From the NCBI GenBank assembly GCA_964407695.1, contig CAYOWQ010000005.1, forward strand, positions 124,001 to 188,000: a stretch of 64,000 bases of DNA. Direction: 5' to 3'. The position numbers and the translations under genes were made by a program. Under the pieces are notes generated by a model. It made no database searches and had not been told where the DNA came from. It saw only the letters and a program-made list of their open reading frames with translations. Shown here one piece after another: positions 24,495-33,186 of this stretch (the first letter of the stretch is position 1; each line of letters starts with the position of its first letter). Source of the stretch: CAYOWQ01 sp964407695 (lineage in GTDB: Bacteria; Planctomycetota; Phycisphaerae; Phycisphaerales; SM1A02).

Positions 24495-24596
24495 GTCATC
24501 TCGTACCGGCAGTCCACCATGGCGCGTGTAATCGGCGCATACATTCTCGCTTCCAATGGGACACGCACCCCAATCGCTACCGACAAGGAGCCCAAA

Positions 24597-25400
24597 ATGA
24601 CCACCCTACCCGCTCAACCGACTGTCCCCGATACCGCCCAGAGTCGTCCCACACATGGGATTGTCGCCCGAACAGGAGTTCTCCTGTACGGTCTGGTGGG
24701 ATATGTCTCATTCCTCGTCACCATCGTCTGGGCCATGCTCTTTGTCGCCGACGCCTGGGCGGCAAAGACCATGAATACCGGAACCGTCGTCTCTTTCGGC
24801 GAGACGATTCTCGTGAATCTTGGACTGATGCTTCTCTTCGCCGTCCAGCACACCATCATGGCGCGACCCGCATTCAAGGCGTGGATCACCCGATTCATAC
24901 CCAAGGCGATGGAACGATCGACCTTCGTGCTTGCATCCAGCGGCTGCCTCCTCCTGCTCTTCTGGCAATGGCGACCCTTGCCCGAGACGATCTGGTCGAT
25001 CGACTGGGCTCCGGCCAAGTGGCTCGTCATCGGAATCAGCGTCCTCGGCTGGGGAATGGTTTTCCTCTCCTCATTCCTGATCGACCATTTCGACCTGTTC
25101 GGACTGAGGCAAGTGGTGCTGCATGCCCGTCGAGTACCGTATTACGAGCGTCCGTTCATGCTCCGATCGCTCTACAAGCTGGTTCGCCATCCACTCATGC
25201 TTGGTTTCCTGATCGCCTTCTGGTCGACGCCACACATGACACAGGGACACCTGCTCTTCGCCGGCGTAATCACTGCCTACATCCTGTTTGGAATCAAGAT
25301 TGAAGAGCGGGAGCTCGTTCGCCAGCATGGCGAAAGTTACCTCGCCTACCGACGGAAGACTCCCGGCCTCATTCCGGTCAAGCTCGGGAAGTCCGCCTGA
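24597..25400 (+). CDS. mddA: MddA-like methanethiol S-methyltransferase
   Basis: 267 residues from ATG 24597, set by AAGGAG 6 bases upstream. Five to six helices; the core matches the NnrU/isoprenylcysteine-methyltransferase fold in the MddA version: FLIDHFDLFGLRQV, then RPFMLRSLYKLVRHPLMLGFLIAFW and the C-terminal KIEERELVRQHGESYLAYRRKTPGLIP with the SAM-binding HP and E residues. MddA turns methanethiol into dimethyl sulfide using S-adenosylmethionine in the membrane. The match is strong at motif level; activity is not shown. It is probably regulated by the divergent TetR protein. Confidence 0.82.
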   Translation: MTTLPAQPTVPDTAQSRPTHGIVARTGVLLYGLVGYVSFLVTIVWAMLFVADAWAAKTMNTGTVVSFGETILVNLGLMLLFAVQHTIMARPAFKAWITRFIPKAMERSTFVLASSGCLLLLFWQWRPLPETIWSIDWAPAKWLVIGISVLGWGMVFLSSFLIDHFDLFGLRQVVLHARRVPYYERPFMLRSLYKLVRHPLMLGFLIAFWSTPHMTQGHLLFAGVITAYILFGIKIEERELVRQHGESYLAYRRKTPGLIPVKLGKSA

Positions 25401-25425
25401 CCGAGGTTCATTTACCGCAAGAAGG

Positions 25426-25474
25426 GCCGCGAGCAGATCAGGACAAGGGTCCAATCTGCTCGCGGCCTGTTTCA
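25426..25474 (+). terminator. rho-independent terminator after the methyltransferase gene
   Basis: A perfect 14-bp stem (25426-25439 pairs with 25455-25468) with a 15-nt loop, followed by TGTTTC. It lies 26 bases after the stop of the methyltransferase gene. Confidence 0.65.
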
Positions 25475-25519
25475 TACTGAGACTTGCATTTGCGAAGCCC
25501 TTCGTCTACGAATCCTGCC

Positions 25520-26350
25520 ATGACGGCTTTGATACGGCGCAATGTCGTGATGATTGCGGGCTTCGCGCTGGTCGCCTGGTTCCTCATCTCAATCTGCGCG
25601 CCGGCGGTGCGGTCTGTCCGCGGCGAATTCGGCCCGCTGGTCTCGCTGGCTCAATCGCCGACATCGGCGGTGCTCTGGCTGGGAATCGGGTTGCTGGTGG
25701 CGTTGATAATGGCCCTTCTTGTGGGCAGGCTGACCAGCACGAATCGGGCGATGTTCACCCTCGGAATCGCCCTCGCCGCACTGGCGATGCGGTTTGGAAA
25801 TTCGAGGGAACTTTGCTTTGCGGAAGGTTCGCTCTGGATGGCGGCGATCGAAGCATTGGTGTGGTCCGCAGTGGCGATCGGACTCACAACGGTCGTCGTG
25901 CGGGTCTGCGGCCCGATTCGCGAGGATGGCATCGACCTTCAGGATTCCAGATTTTTTTCTACGGGGACTCTTAAGTGCGCTGCCGGGGCAATAGTGACCA
26001 TTCCAGTGGTCTGGGTGCTCGCCCGGCACGATCTCAAGGGACAGGCGATCGGGGCGGTGGTGATCGGATCAGCAGTGGGGGCGCTTGTCGGGCGAATCGT
26101 CTCACCCAAATCGCAGCCGATCCTGCTGTATGCAGCTCCAACATTCTTCGGGGCGTGCGCGATGGCCGTGGCGGCCGCTCGTCAATCGGGGCCCTTGCCC
26201 GACGCGCCGGCCCTGGGCACCTTGAGCCGGCTGGCCTACCCCATGCCTATTGACTGGTTCGCGTCGTCGGTCGTGGGCGCATCGATCGGTATTGCGTGGG
26301 CGCGCTCCTTCATTCACCAGAGTGGGCCAAAGGCATCGGGGAAGGCCTGA
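25520..26350 (+). CDS. multi-helix membrane protein, unknown function
   Basis: 276 residues from ATG 25520. About eight hydrophobic stretches (for example VVMIAGFALVAWFLISICA, LWLGIGLLVALIMALLVG, FTLGIALAALAMRFG, AAGAIVTIPVVWVLA, IGAVVIGSAVGALVG). A central loop with GPIREDGIDLQDSRFFSTG is cytoplasmic or periplasmic. No family recognised. It ends 4 bp from the convergent RidA gene. Confidence 0.72.
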   Translation: MTALIRRNVVMIAGFALVAWFLISICAPAVRSVRGEFGPLVSLAQSPTSAVLWLGIGLLVALIMALLVGRLTSTNRAMFTLGIALAALAMRFGNSRELCFAEGSLWMAAIEALVWSAVAIGLTTVVVRVCGPIREDGIDLQDSRFFSTGTLKCAAGAIVTIPVVWVLARHDLKGQAIGAVVIGSAVGALVGRIVSPKSQPILLYAAPTFFGACAMAVAAARQSGPLPDAPALGTLSRLAYPMPIDWFASSVVGASIGIAWARSFIHQSGPKASGKA

Positions 26351-26354
26351 CGCC

Positions 26355-26780
26355 TCAGGCCTCGATCGTCGCGATGACTTTGAGTTCGACGGCGATGGGG
26401 GTCGGCAGTCGGTTGATTTCAACCGTCGTGCGCGTTGGGTTGGGCTTGCCGGTTCCAGCGAAGTATTCCGCGTACACGCGGTTGTATGCGGCAAAGTCGG
26501 CGCGGATATTGGTCAGAAAAACAGTCACATCCACGATTCGATCCCACGATGATCCGGCGTCTTCCAGGATGACCCGGATGTTCTCGAAACAGGCTCGACA
26601 TTGCGCTTCGATGTCGTAAGCGACAACCCCGCCGTGCCGATCGAGCGTGACGCCGGGAATCTCCATCGTGTTTCGTTGCCTTGGCCCGACCCCCGAGAGG
26701 AAGAGGATGTTGCCGACGCGTCGGGCATGCGGATACGCACCGACAGGCTCCGGAGCGCGTTGTGAATGTATCTCTGTCAT
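26355..26780 (-). CDS. RidA/YjgF family imine/enamine deaminase
   Basis: 141 residues from ATG 26780. Signature features of the Rid family: start APEPVGAYPHARRVGNILFLSGVGP, then AQCRACFENIRVILEDAGSSWDRIVDVTVFLTNI, and the end PNPTRTTVEINRLPTPIAVELKVIATIEA, where the Arg and Glu that hold the substrate lie. Rid proteins hydrolyse reactive enamine/imine intermediates formed by PLP enzymes. The opening AYPHARRVG resembles 2-aminomuconate deaminase-like members, but no tryptophan- or aminophenol-breakdown genes are nearby. Confidence 0.9.
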   Translation of the reverse strand: MTEIHSQRAPEPVGAYPHARRVGNILFLSGVGPRQRNTMEIPGVTLDRHGGVVAYDIEAQCRACFENIRVILEDAGSSWDRIVDVTVFLTNIRADFAAYNRVYAEYFAGTGKPNPTRTTVEINRLPTPIAVELKVIATIEA

Positions 26781-26923
26781 TGTGTCACGAAGGGGAAGCA
26801 GCTTCGAAAAGGAAGGGCGTCGGATTTCAGAATACATGGTGGAACACCGATTCGAAAGAGATGAACTCGATCAGCACCAGGCAATTGACCCATCCGAAGG
26901 CATCGGCAACAATGGGCCCGAGA

Positions 26924-27010
26924 GGAAAGGTGCCAGAGCGGTTGAATGGGCCGGTCTCGAAAACCGGTATGGCCCCCGGGTCATCGGGAGTTCGAATCTC
27001 CCCCTTTCCG
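26924..27010 (+). tRNA. tRNA-Ser(CGA)
   Basis: 87 nt. Acceptor GGAAAGG (26924-26930) pairs with CCTTTCC (27003-27009), discriminator G. The anticodon loop CTCGAAA between CCGGT and ACCGG gives anticodon CGA. A long variable arm marks class II, and the T arm GGGAGTTCGAATCTCCC is perfect. No CCA is encoded. Confidence 0.93.
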
Positions 27011-27157
27011 TTGATTGCGAAGTCGATCCCAGGCAAGTTCGCATGATTGACCTCGTTGGGGGATGAGGCCATGAGGCCGCGATAGCTGCAGGCTCGGGCC
27101 CGAACAAACGGTGACAACAGCAATTGATGTCGCCAGACCGGCAATTAATTTTGCGAA

Positions 27158-27424
27158 TTACGAGGCGGGAGCCGGATCAGACTCGATGACGGTGAACTGG
27201 TCCAGATTAAGAACCACGGATTCTCCGTCATCTCGTCGAATCTCCAGCCGGTCGAGCCAGAGTCTGTCGTCCCGAGCGTGGGCGAACCAGGATCCTGTCT
27301 TCGCCTGACGGAACCGCACCACCGTGCCGACGACCGGCTGTGTCCAGGTGCGGTCGGCCAAGGGCATCTGCTGTGTGACCTTGACGCGGGTACCGGGTTG
27401 GGGGACGGATGACTCCAACGGCAT
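27158..27424 (-). CDS. small conserved planctomycete protein
   Basis: 88 residues from ATG 27424. The block PGTRVKVTQQM...VVGTVVRFRQAKTGSWFAHARDDRLWLDRLEIRRDDGESVVLNLDQFT fits a small conserved family I associate with planctomycetes. It looks like a single beta-barrel of about five strands. Function unknown. TACACT stands 7 bases before the start and there is no ribosome site. Confidence 0.78.
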   Translation of the reverse strand: MPLESSVPQPGTRVKVTQQMPLADRTWTQPVVGTVVRFRQAKTGSWFAHARDDRLWLDRLEIRRDDGESVVLNLDQFTVIESDPAPAS

Positions 27425-27431
27425 GACGGTC

Positions 27432-27437
27432 AGTGTA
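27432..27437 (-). promoter_or_regulatory. TACACT -10 element, leaderless small gene
   Basis: TACACT on the minus strand ends 7 bases before ATG 27424; the gap GACCGTC holds no ribosome site. Confidence 0.45.
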
Positions 27438-27605
27438 CCAGAGACGGGGGTTCATTCGCGGGATCGGCTGACATGTCCGACAAATTGCTGCAAGGACGCC
27501 CGGTGCGCCTTACATTTATTCTCAGAGGTCCGAGGATGGGAGAAGGAGCGCGCCCGTCGCGCCGTCCCGTCCGCGGGCAGTCACACTTTTTTCGAGGAGA
27601 GATTT

Positions 27606-29294
27606 ATGTCCAAGTTCTGTCACGCGGCGGCCGCCCTGTCGGCCTTCGTGGCGATGGCTTCGTCACATGCGTCCGTCACGTTCCCAATTCAGATGACGGG
27701 CACCCAGGAAGTCGGGTCTGCCGGCGATCCGGACGGCACGGGAGGCGGGACGATCACGTTGGACCCCGACACCAACATGATTTCCTGGAATTTCACGTAT
27801 GCCAATATCGCGGCACCCACGCTCATGCACATCCACACGGGCCAGGATGGGGCTTCGGGCGGAATTCTGATCAACCTTGGTGTGGCAACCTCGGGCGGGG
27901 CGGGCACGCTCATCAGCTCTACAACAACAACGGCTGCCAACATCACCAACATTCTGAACAATCCACAGAATTTCTATGTGAATGTTCATAACTCACCGTT
28001 TCCGAACGGGGCGGTTCGTGGGCAGATTCCCCACCTCTTCCGTGTGGTCATGAACGGCGCCCAGGAATCTCCCGGCCCGGGTGATACCGACGGCTCCGCC
28101 TCAGGTCAGCTCGTGCTTGACACCGGTACCAACACGCTGAGCTGGAACCTCACGTATTCCGGTATCGATGCCCCCACAGATATGCACATCCACGAGGCGC
28201 AGGCCGGGGCGAGCGGACCGGTCCATATCGCCATGGGCGCTGCAACTTCGGGCGGTCGCGGCACACTGATCAGCTCAACGGGCACGACCGATTCCAAACT
28301 GGACGCCATCATCGCCAACCCGAATGAGTTCTACGCCAACATTCACACCGGCGATTTTCCAAGTGGAGCCCTTCGCGGCCAGATTGTTCTCGACACGAGC
28401 CCGGGAGCCATCTCGCTTCCGCTGGTTCTGAATGGCGGCCAGGAATCCCCGGGCCCGGGCGATCCCGACGGCACCGCCACGGGGACCATTACATTCCATC
28501 CCGCCCTTGAATCAATCTCCTGGAACCTGACCTACAACAACATCAAGTCCCCCACGCTGATGCATATTCACACTGGTGAGGACGGCGCCAGCGGTCCGAT
28601 CTTTGTCGGCCTCGATCCGGTGACCAATGGCGGCGCCAAGACGCTGATCGGCACCGCGACCACTTCGGCCGCCAACATCCAGGCAATACTCGACAATCCG
28701 GTCGGCTACTACGTGAACATTCATAATGCTGATTTCGGAGGCGGTGCGATCCGCGGCCAGATTCCGAAGTCGTTTGACGTGATGCTCACCGGCGGCGAGG
28801 AGGTTCCGGGTCCCGGTGATCCGGACGGTCTCGCGCACGGCACGGTGCTGTTCGACACCGGCACCGACACCGTGTCGTGGGACATCATGTATCACGACAT
28901 TGCAGCGCCGACCCTGTTCCATATTCACACCGGCGAGGCGGGAGTCTCCGGCCCGATCTTCATCGGCCTGGGTGTGGTGACCACCGGCGGTCCGGACACA
29001 TTGAAGAATTCCGTCGGCACATCCGATGCAAACATTGACGCGATCCTGGCGGATCCGTCCGGCTACTACCTCAACATTCACAACAGTGAATTTCCAGGTG
29101 GAGCGTTGCGCGGTCAGATCGTTGCACCGATGGCCGTGGTGGGAGATCTCAACGGTGACCATTCAGTGGACGGAGCCGACCTTGGTCTGCTGCTGGCTGC
29201 GTGGGACAGCGCTGATCCGGATGCTGATTTGAACGACGATGGAACGGTTGACGGAGCCGACCTTGGTCTGCTGCTGGCGAACTGGTCCATCTGA
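27606..29294 (+). CDS. secreted protein with four CHRD domains and a dockerin tail
   Basis: 562 residues from ATG 27606 (GGAGAG upstream). Signal peptide 1-23, then four tandem CHRD domains of about 120 residues, each with the marks TGxQExPGPGDPDGxxxGT, then LMHIHTGEDGASGPI and FYVNIHNxxFPxGAxRGQI. A dockerin tail ends the protein (GDLNGDHSVDGADLGLLLAAW and a second half-repeat ending NWSI). CHRD domains occur in chordin and in many bacterial secreted proteins; their binding partner in bacteria is unknown. The tail suggests surface sorting. A terminator follows 36 bases after the stop. Confidence 0.9.
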   Translation: MSKFCHAAAALSAFVAMASSHASVTFPIQMTGTQEVGSAGDPDGTGGGTITLDPDTNMISWNFTYANIAAPTLMHIHTGQDGASGGILINLGVATSGGAGTLISSTTTTAANITNILNNPQNFYVNVHNSPFPNGAVRGQIPHLFRVVMNGAQESPGPGDTDGSASGQLVLDTGTNTLSWNLTYSGIDAPTDMHIHEAQAGASGPVHIAMGAATSGGRGTLISSTGTTDSKLDAIIANPNEFYANIHTGDFPSGALRGQIVLDTSPGAISLPLVLNGGQESPGPGDPDGTATGTITFHPALESISWNLTYNNIKSPTLMHIHTGEDGASGPIFVGLDPVTNGGAKTLIGTATTSAANIQAILDNPVGYYVNIHNADFGGGAIRGQIPKSFDVMLTGGEEVPGPGDPDGLAHGTVLFDTGTDTVSWDIMYHDIAAPTLFHIHTGEAGVSGPIFIGLGVVTTGGPDTLKNSVGTSDANIDAILADPSGYYLNIHNSEFPGGALRGQIVAPMAVVGDLNGDHSVDGADLGLLLAAWDSADPDADLNDDGTVDGADLGLLLANWSI

Positions 29295-29301
29295 AAATTG
29301 C

Positions 29302-29324
29302 CGAGCTCTCGGAGGGAGAGCTCG
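29302..29324 (+). repeat. stem-loop upstream of the terminator
   Basis: CGAGCTCTC (29302-29310) pairs perfectly with GAGAGCTCG (29316-29324), 5-nt loop, directly before the terminator hairpin. Confidence 0.5.
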
Positions 29325-29330
29325 TTGACT

Positions 29331-29366
29331 GCCATCGGCTGCCTCCCGGCGGCCGATGGCGTTTTT
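29331..29366 (+). terminator. rho-independent terminator of the CHRD gene
   Basis: GCCATCGGC (29331-29339) pairs with GCCGATGGC (29352-29360), then G and TTTTT. Convergent position before the gene that ends at 29390. Confidence 0.8.
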
Positions 29367-29389
29367 GTCGGCTCCTTCGGCGGTTGGGG

Positions 29390-30550
29390 TCAGTCGCCCA
29401 ATTGCCGAGTGCGGGTGATCGCTTCGCGCATGACGTCATCCTGAATGGCATGCACATCCTCCGCGCGCCCGATTCCGCGCAGCAGCGAGATCGTCAACCG
29501 GCCGCCAAGATGCTCGCGAAACTCCTCCAACCCGGAAAGCAGCAGGTCAGACTGCGCAAGCAGCGGATGGCTGAGCGAAAAACCAATCGCCGCGAGACAG
29601 TTTGCAATTCGATCCAGGGAAGACCGATCGAGCCAGCCCACGAGATGCGAGTACATTGAATCAAGCATTACACCGATGGCCACCGCCTCGCCATGACGGA
29701 GCTCGAACCGCGAGATCGATTCGAGCCGGTGGGCCGCCCAGTGACCGAAATCAAGGGGGCGAGCTTCGGTCAATTCGTACGGGTCCCCACCGCGGGTGAT
29801 GTGATGCAGGTGAAGGATGGCGGAACGTCGAATGGCGTCTGCGGCCGGCCGACGCTCCCGTCGTGCGATTCGGGCTGCATCAGCCTCCAGGCTTGCGAAG
29901 AATTCGCTGTCCTTGACGAGGGCGACCTTGACGCACTCCGAGAATCCCGCACGAAAATCACGATCGGACAGCGTGGCGAGGAACAAATCGTCGTTGATGA
30001 CGGCCCAGGGCACGGCGAACGAGCCGAGAAAATTCTTCTTCCCGAACAGATTGACGCCGTTCTTCACACCGATACCGGCGTCGTCCTGTCCGAGGGTTGT
30101 GGTGGGCATCCGGACCAGCCGAACGCCGCGATGGGCTGTGGCCGCTCCGAAACCGACGGCGTCGAGCATGGCTCCACCGCCGATGGCCAGCACGATGGAG
30201 CGCCGGCACAGGCCGAACTCATGCACCAGGGCGACGGTTCGATGGAACACGTCAAGCGAATTCTTTGCCTGCTCCCCCCCTGGGACGATGACGGGCGCAG
30301 CCACAAGCTGCATGGCGTCTTTGTGGCTCTGGAAATATTTCTCGATCCTTTGATTGAGCGTCGGCGTGGCCTCGGAAACACCGGAATCCAGCAATACAAG
30401 CGCACGGCGAGGCAACGGTTCGCCGCCGGTCGCAAAGGCCTCTCGCACGGCGATGTTGGCCGGATCGAACGCATCGTGCGTGAACCACAATCGATGCTTC
30501 ACGCCGACGGAGAGCGGCTCATCAAAACGTTGGACAGACATGGTGGCCAT
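29390..30550 (-). CDS. dehydroquinate-synthase-like cyclase, EboD type
   Basis: 386 residues from ATG 30550; TTG 30604 and ATG 30541 are alternatives. The NAD-binding PGGEQAKN (90-97) and GGGAMLD (124-130) and the three zinc ligands of dehydroquinate synthase, Glu 205, His 270 and His 286, are all present. Details differ from canonical AroB: LDFGHWAAHRLE replaces LNYGHTFGHAIE, and FGKKNFLGSFAVPWAVIND and AHRGVRLVRMPTTTLGQDDAGIGVKNG match EboD of the ebo clusters. EboD enzymes are thought to act on another sugar phosphate or in polyprenyl/pigment transport. No other ebo genes are in view. It directly follows folP. Confidence 0.8.
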   Translation of the reverse strand: MATMSVQRFDEPLSVGVKHRLWFTHDAFDPANIAVREAFATGGEPLPRRALVLLDSGVSEATPTLNQRIEKYFQSHKDAMQLVAAPVIVPGGEQAKNSLDVFHRTVALVHEFGLCRRSIVLAIGGGAMLDAVGFGAATAHRGVRLVRMPTTTLGQDDAGIGVKNGVNLFGKKNFLGSFAVPWAVINDDLFLATLSDRDFRAGFSECVKVALVKDSEFFASLEADAARIARRERRPAADAIRRSAILHLHHITRGGDPYELTEARPLDFGHWAAHRLESISRFELRHGEAVAIGVMLDSMYSHLVGWLDRSSLDRIANCLAAIGFSLSHPLLAQSDLLLSGLEEFREHLGGRLTISLLRGIGRAEDVHAIQDDVMREAITRTRQLGD

Positions 30551-30590
30551 CTGAGAGCGGCAACGATAGGCAGGAGCAGCCTGTTGACCA

Positions 30591-31469
30591 TCAGATGTCG
30601 GCAATCGCCGCAGTCATGGCCAGCGCTTCTCGATGGGCGGCCACGTCGTGCACCCGAATGATCGCCGCACCCCGCCGAACCGCTTCGATGGCCGCGGTGA
30701 CGGATCCGACGACCCGGTTGGCCGGATCGGCCTGCCCGGTGACCTGGCCGATAAAGCTTTTTCGGCTCGCACCGATCAGGATCGGAACCCGGAGGTCCGA
30801 GAACTCGTTGAGCCTTCGAATCAACTCAAAGTTCTGCCGAACACTCTTGCCAAATCCCAATCCCGGGTCGATTGCCAGCAACGTGGCGGCGGTTCCCAAT
30901 TCAACGGCGGCGGCGATGCGCTCTGCAAGGAATCTCCTCACAGCCTCAACGACGTCGGGCATGTACTCGGGTTCCGAATCGTGGGCGTGGCTATAGACAT
31001 CGCGTTGCGGAACGGTGCGTCGGTGCATGAGCACGATGCCGCATTGGCGATCGGCCGCCAGCCGAAGCATCTGCGGGTCGTCAAGCCCGGCCGAAATGTC
31101 GTTGACGATGGTTGCACCGGCGTCGATGGCTGTCGCCGCAACGTCGGCCAACGTGGTATCGATGGAAATGGGAATCGCGAGTTGATGGCTCAGCGCTCGG
31201 ATGACTTCCTGGGTTCTGGAGATTTGTGTTGCGGCATCGACCCGGGCCGAGCCGGGCCGCGTGGACTCGCCCCCGACGTCGATGATGTCGGCCCCCTCGG
31301 TGGCCATTCGAATGCCGGCCTCCACCGCCGCATCAAGGGATGTGTGTTGTCCGCCATCTGAGAATGAATCGGGCGTGACGTTCAAGATCCCCATGATGCG
31401 GGGACGATCGAGAGCCAGATACCGGCCATTGCCCAGTTGCCAGACCTTTTCACGGTGCGCTGCCGTCAT
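30591..31469 (-). CDS. folP: dihydropteroate synthase
   Basis: 292 residues. Start ATG 31469 overlaps the upstream stop as ATGA. Conserved DHPS motifs: MGILNVTPDSFSDGG near the N-terminus, IIDVGGESTRPG, ISIDTTLADVAATAIDAGATIVNDISAG, AIDPGLGFGKS and the end RVHDVAAHREAL. It joins p-aminobenzoate to the pterin diphosphate in folate synthesis. It sits in a minus-strand unit with a secreted protein upstream and the EboD-type gene downstream, neither of which belongs to the folate pathway. Confidence 0.95.
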   Translation of the reverse strand: MTAAHREKVWQLGNGRYLALDRPRIMGILNVTPDSFSDGGQHTSLDAAVEAGIRMATEGADIIDVGGESTRPGSARVDAATQISRTQEVIRALSHQLAIPISIDTTLADVAATAIDAGATIVNDISAGLDDPQMLRLAADRQCGIVLMHRRTVPQRDVYSHAHDSEPEYMPDVVEAVRRFLAERIAAAVELGTAATLLAIDPGLGFGKSVRQNFELIRRLNEFSDLRVPILIGASRKSFIGQVTGQADPANRVVGSVTAAIEAVRRGAAIIRVHDVAAHREALAMTAAIADI

Positions 31470-33130
31470 GGGCTCTTGGCCGCGGGTGCACCGACCGGAG
31501 TGTTGGCCTTCATGGCCTGCTCTGCAAAGACGGCGAGCACACCCGACGGGATAACCAACGCGCCCTCCACCGTGGAATTCTGCACCTGAAGGGCAGCGCC
31601 GATGGGTTCGAGATTCGGGCGCACGTCGGGAATGTTCGCTGCGGCCCCGGGGAGGAGACCTGCGACCTGCCTGGCCAGCATGACAAGCTGTCCGAGCGAG
31701 ACGTAGGCCTCAACATCCGGATTGACCAGCAGGTAATTGCGCATGGCCTTGATCACGCTGGTCTTGGCGAGGCCGCCTCCGCCATTGGCCGACTCCAAGG
31801 CGCGGTTCATGACATCGGGTCGCTGCGAAAAGGTTACGACCAGCGATTTTGCTGTTGTCCTGACAAGACCACAAAAGCCGCGCTGGCCGAACACGATGCG
31901 TCGAAACAACTGCTCCTGTTGAATGGCTGCAGCGCGATCCGCAGGCGGTGCTTCGACGGTCTCCTTCACTTCGAAGGCATCGGCGACGAGTCCAGATTTG
32001 AATGCCCTGTCGGTCTCCCAGGTCCCCTCGAGCCTGATTCCGTCGCGTTCATGCAAACCCAAAACGTGATTCTTGAAAACCTCCCCGAGCCGTTTGGGCT
32101 CGGGCGACAGGACAACCATGGCGGAGTCGTTGAGCAACCCGCCGATGGCCACCCCCAATGAACTGGGATACACGGCAAACTGAAACGCCTTTGCATCATC
32201 AATCCAGGCCGGAAGGTCGATTCCCGGAAGGAACTGTCGCAACGCATCCGGTCCGCCGAGGCCCGCAACATCAACCGATATTCCAGCGTAATAGGGGTTG
32301 GCGGGCACGAGGCTGAGACCGGCATCCCCAGCGGCCGGTTCGCCTCCCGTCGTCAGCCGCCCGAGTTCGGATTCGCTCTTGAATCCGGCCCACGAGTGGA
32401 TCATCAGGCCGAGAGGATCGAAATCGACGGCAACCAACAGATCGTTCAGGCCTTCGAGTCTTTCCGGCTCAATCATCTGGCCGATGGCCATCGGCACGTT
32501 GAACACGCTGTATTCGGCTGCGCGGCGGGCGGCCATTCCGTCCAACCAGATCAGAACGTCTCCTTTCGAAAGGTATGCCGAACCCGCCTCGCCCAATCGC
32601 CCGCGCAGGCGCTTCGCACCTTCCGAATCCGGTTGAATGCCCTCCACGCCGCGCGACTCCGCCGAGATCGCGATCTGGTTTCCCTGTGCCCTGACGAATA
32701 CGGTCTTGCCGTCGAGAGTCTCATAGGCGAGAGGATTGGCACCTTCGACCTTCTTGAAATTCCCCTTCAGGAAGTCGCTCGGATCGATCGCCTGAACCAC
32801 AATCGTGGCGACAGGCTCATCGCCCGCGAATCGAACAAAGGCAACCGCAGGGCCATTTTCATCCAGAGACGCTCCAAGGCCCACCCAGCCGCGAATGGCG
32901 TCGATTGGACGGCCAGGCAGCAACAATTCGGGTCGCTCCATTCGCTGAAGAAGCTCGGTCAGACGATCATTTAACCGCTTCAGATCAGGCGCTAGCACCG
33001 CCGCGTGAGCGTCCGCCGGAAGCATCCCAAAGGCCGCATCTGTCTTGGAGCCGGTTTCGGCCAGTGCTGATGAGGAGAATCCGAACCAGATGAAGAGGAT
33101 GACTGCAAACGGTTGGATTACGCACTTCAT
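31466..33130 (-). CDS. large secreted protein, planctomycete family of unknown function
   Basis: 554 residues. Signal peptide 1-24 (VILFIWFGFSSSALA) with GGAGG ribosome site 7 bases before ATG 33130. The protein has repeating blocks of mixed alpha/beta character and no clear catalytic motif; the opening FGMLPADAHAAVLAPDLKRLNDRLTELL resembles the LPxxTxxxxxxxDLxxLxxxL pattern seen in planctomycete secreted proteins of unknown role. It is likely periplasmic and co-transcribed with folP. Confidence 0.75.
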   Translation of the reverse strand: MKCVIQPFAVILFIWFGFSSSALAETGSKTDAAFGMLPADAHAAVLAPDLKRLNDRLTELLQRMERPELLLPGRPIDAIRGWVGLGASLDENGPAVAFVRFAGDEPVATIVVQAIDPSDFLKGNFKKVEGANPLAYETLDGKTVFVRAQGNQIAISAESRGVEGIQPDSEGAKRLRGRLGEAGSAYLSKGDVLIWLDGMAARRAAEYSVFNVPMAIGQMIEPERLEGLNDLLVAVDFDPLGLMIHSWAGFKSESELGRLTTGGEPAAGDAGLSLVPANPYYAGISVDVAGLGGPDALRQFLPGIDLPAWIDDAKAFQFAVYPSSLGVAIGGLLNDSAMVVLSPEPKRLGEVFKNHVLGLHERDGIRLEGTWETDRAFKSGLVADAFEVKETVEAPPADRAAAIQQEQLFRRIVFGQRGFCGLVRTTAKSLVVTFSQRPDVMNRALESANGGGGLAKTSVIKAMRNYLLVNPDVEAYVSLGQLVMLARQVAGLLPGAAANIPDVRPNLEPIGAALQVQNSTVEGALVIPSGVLAVFAEQAMKANTPVGAPAAKSP

Positions 33131-33186
33131 CTTGAGGCCTCCGTGATGATGGGGCGTACTGTAGAGTCTTCCCGCGGCCCGCGGCC

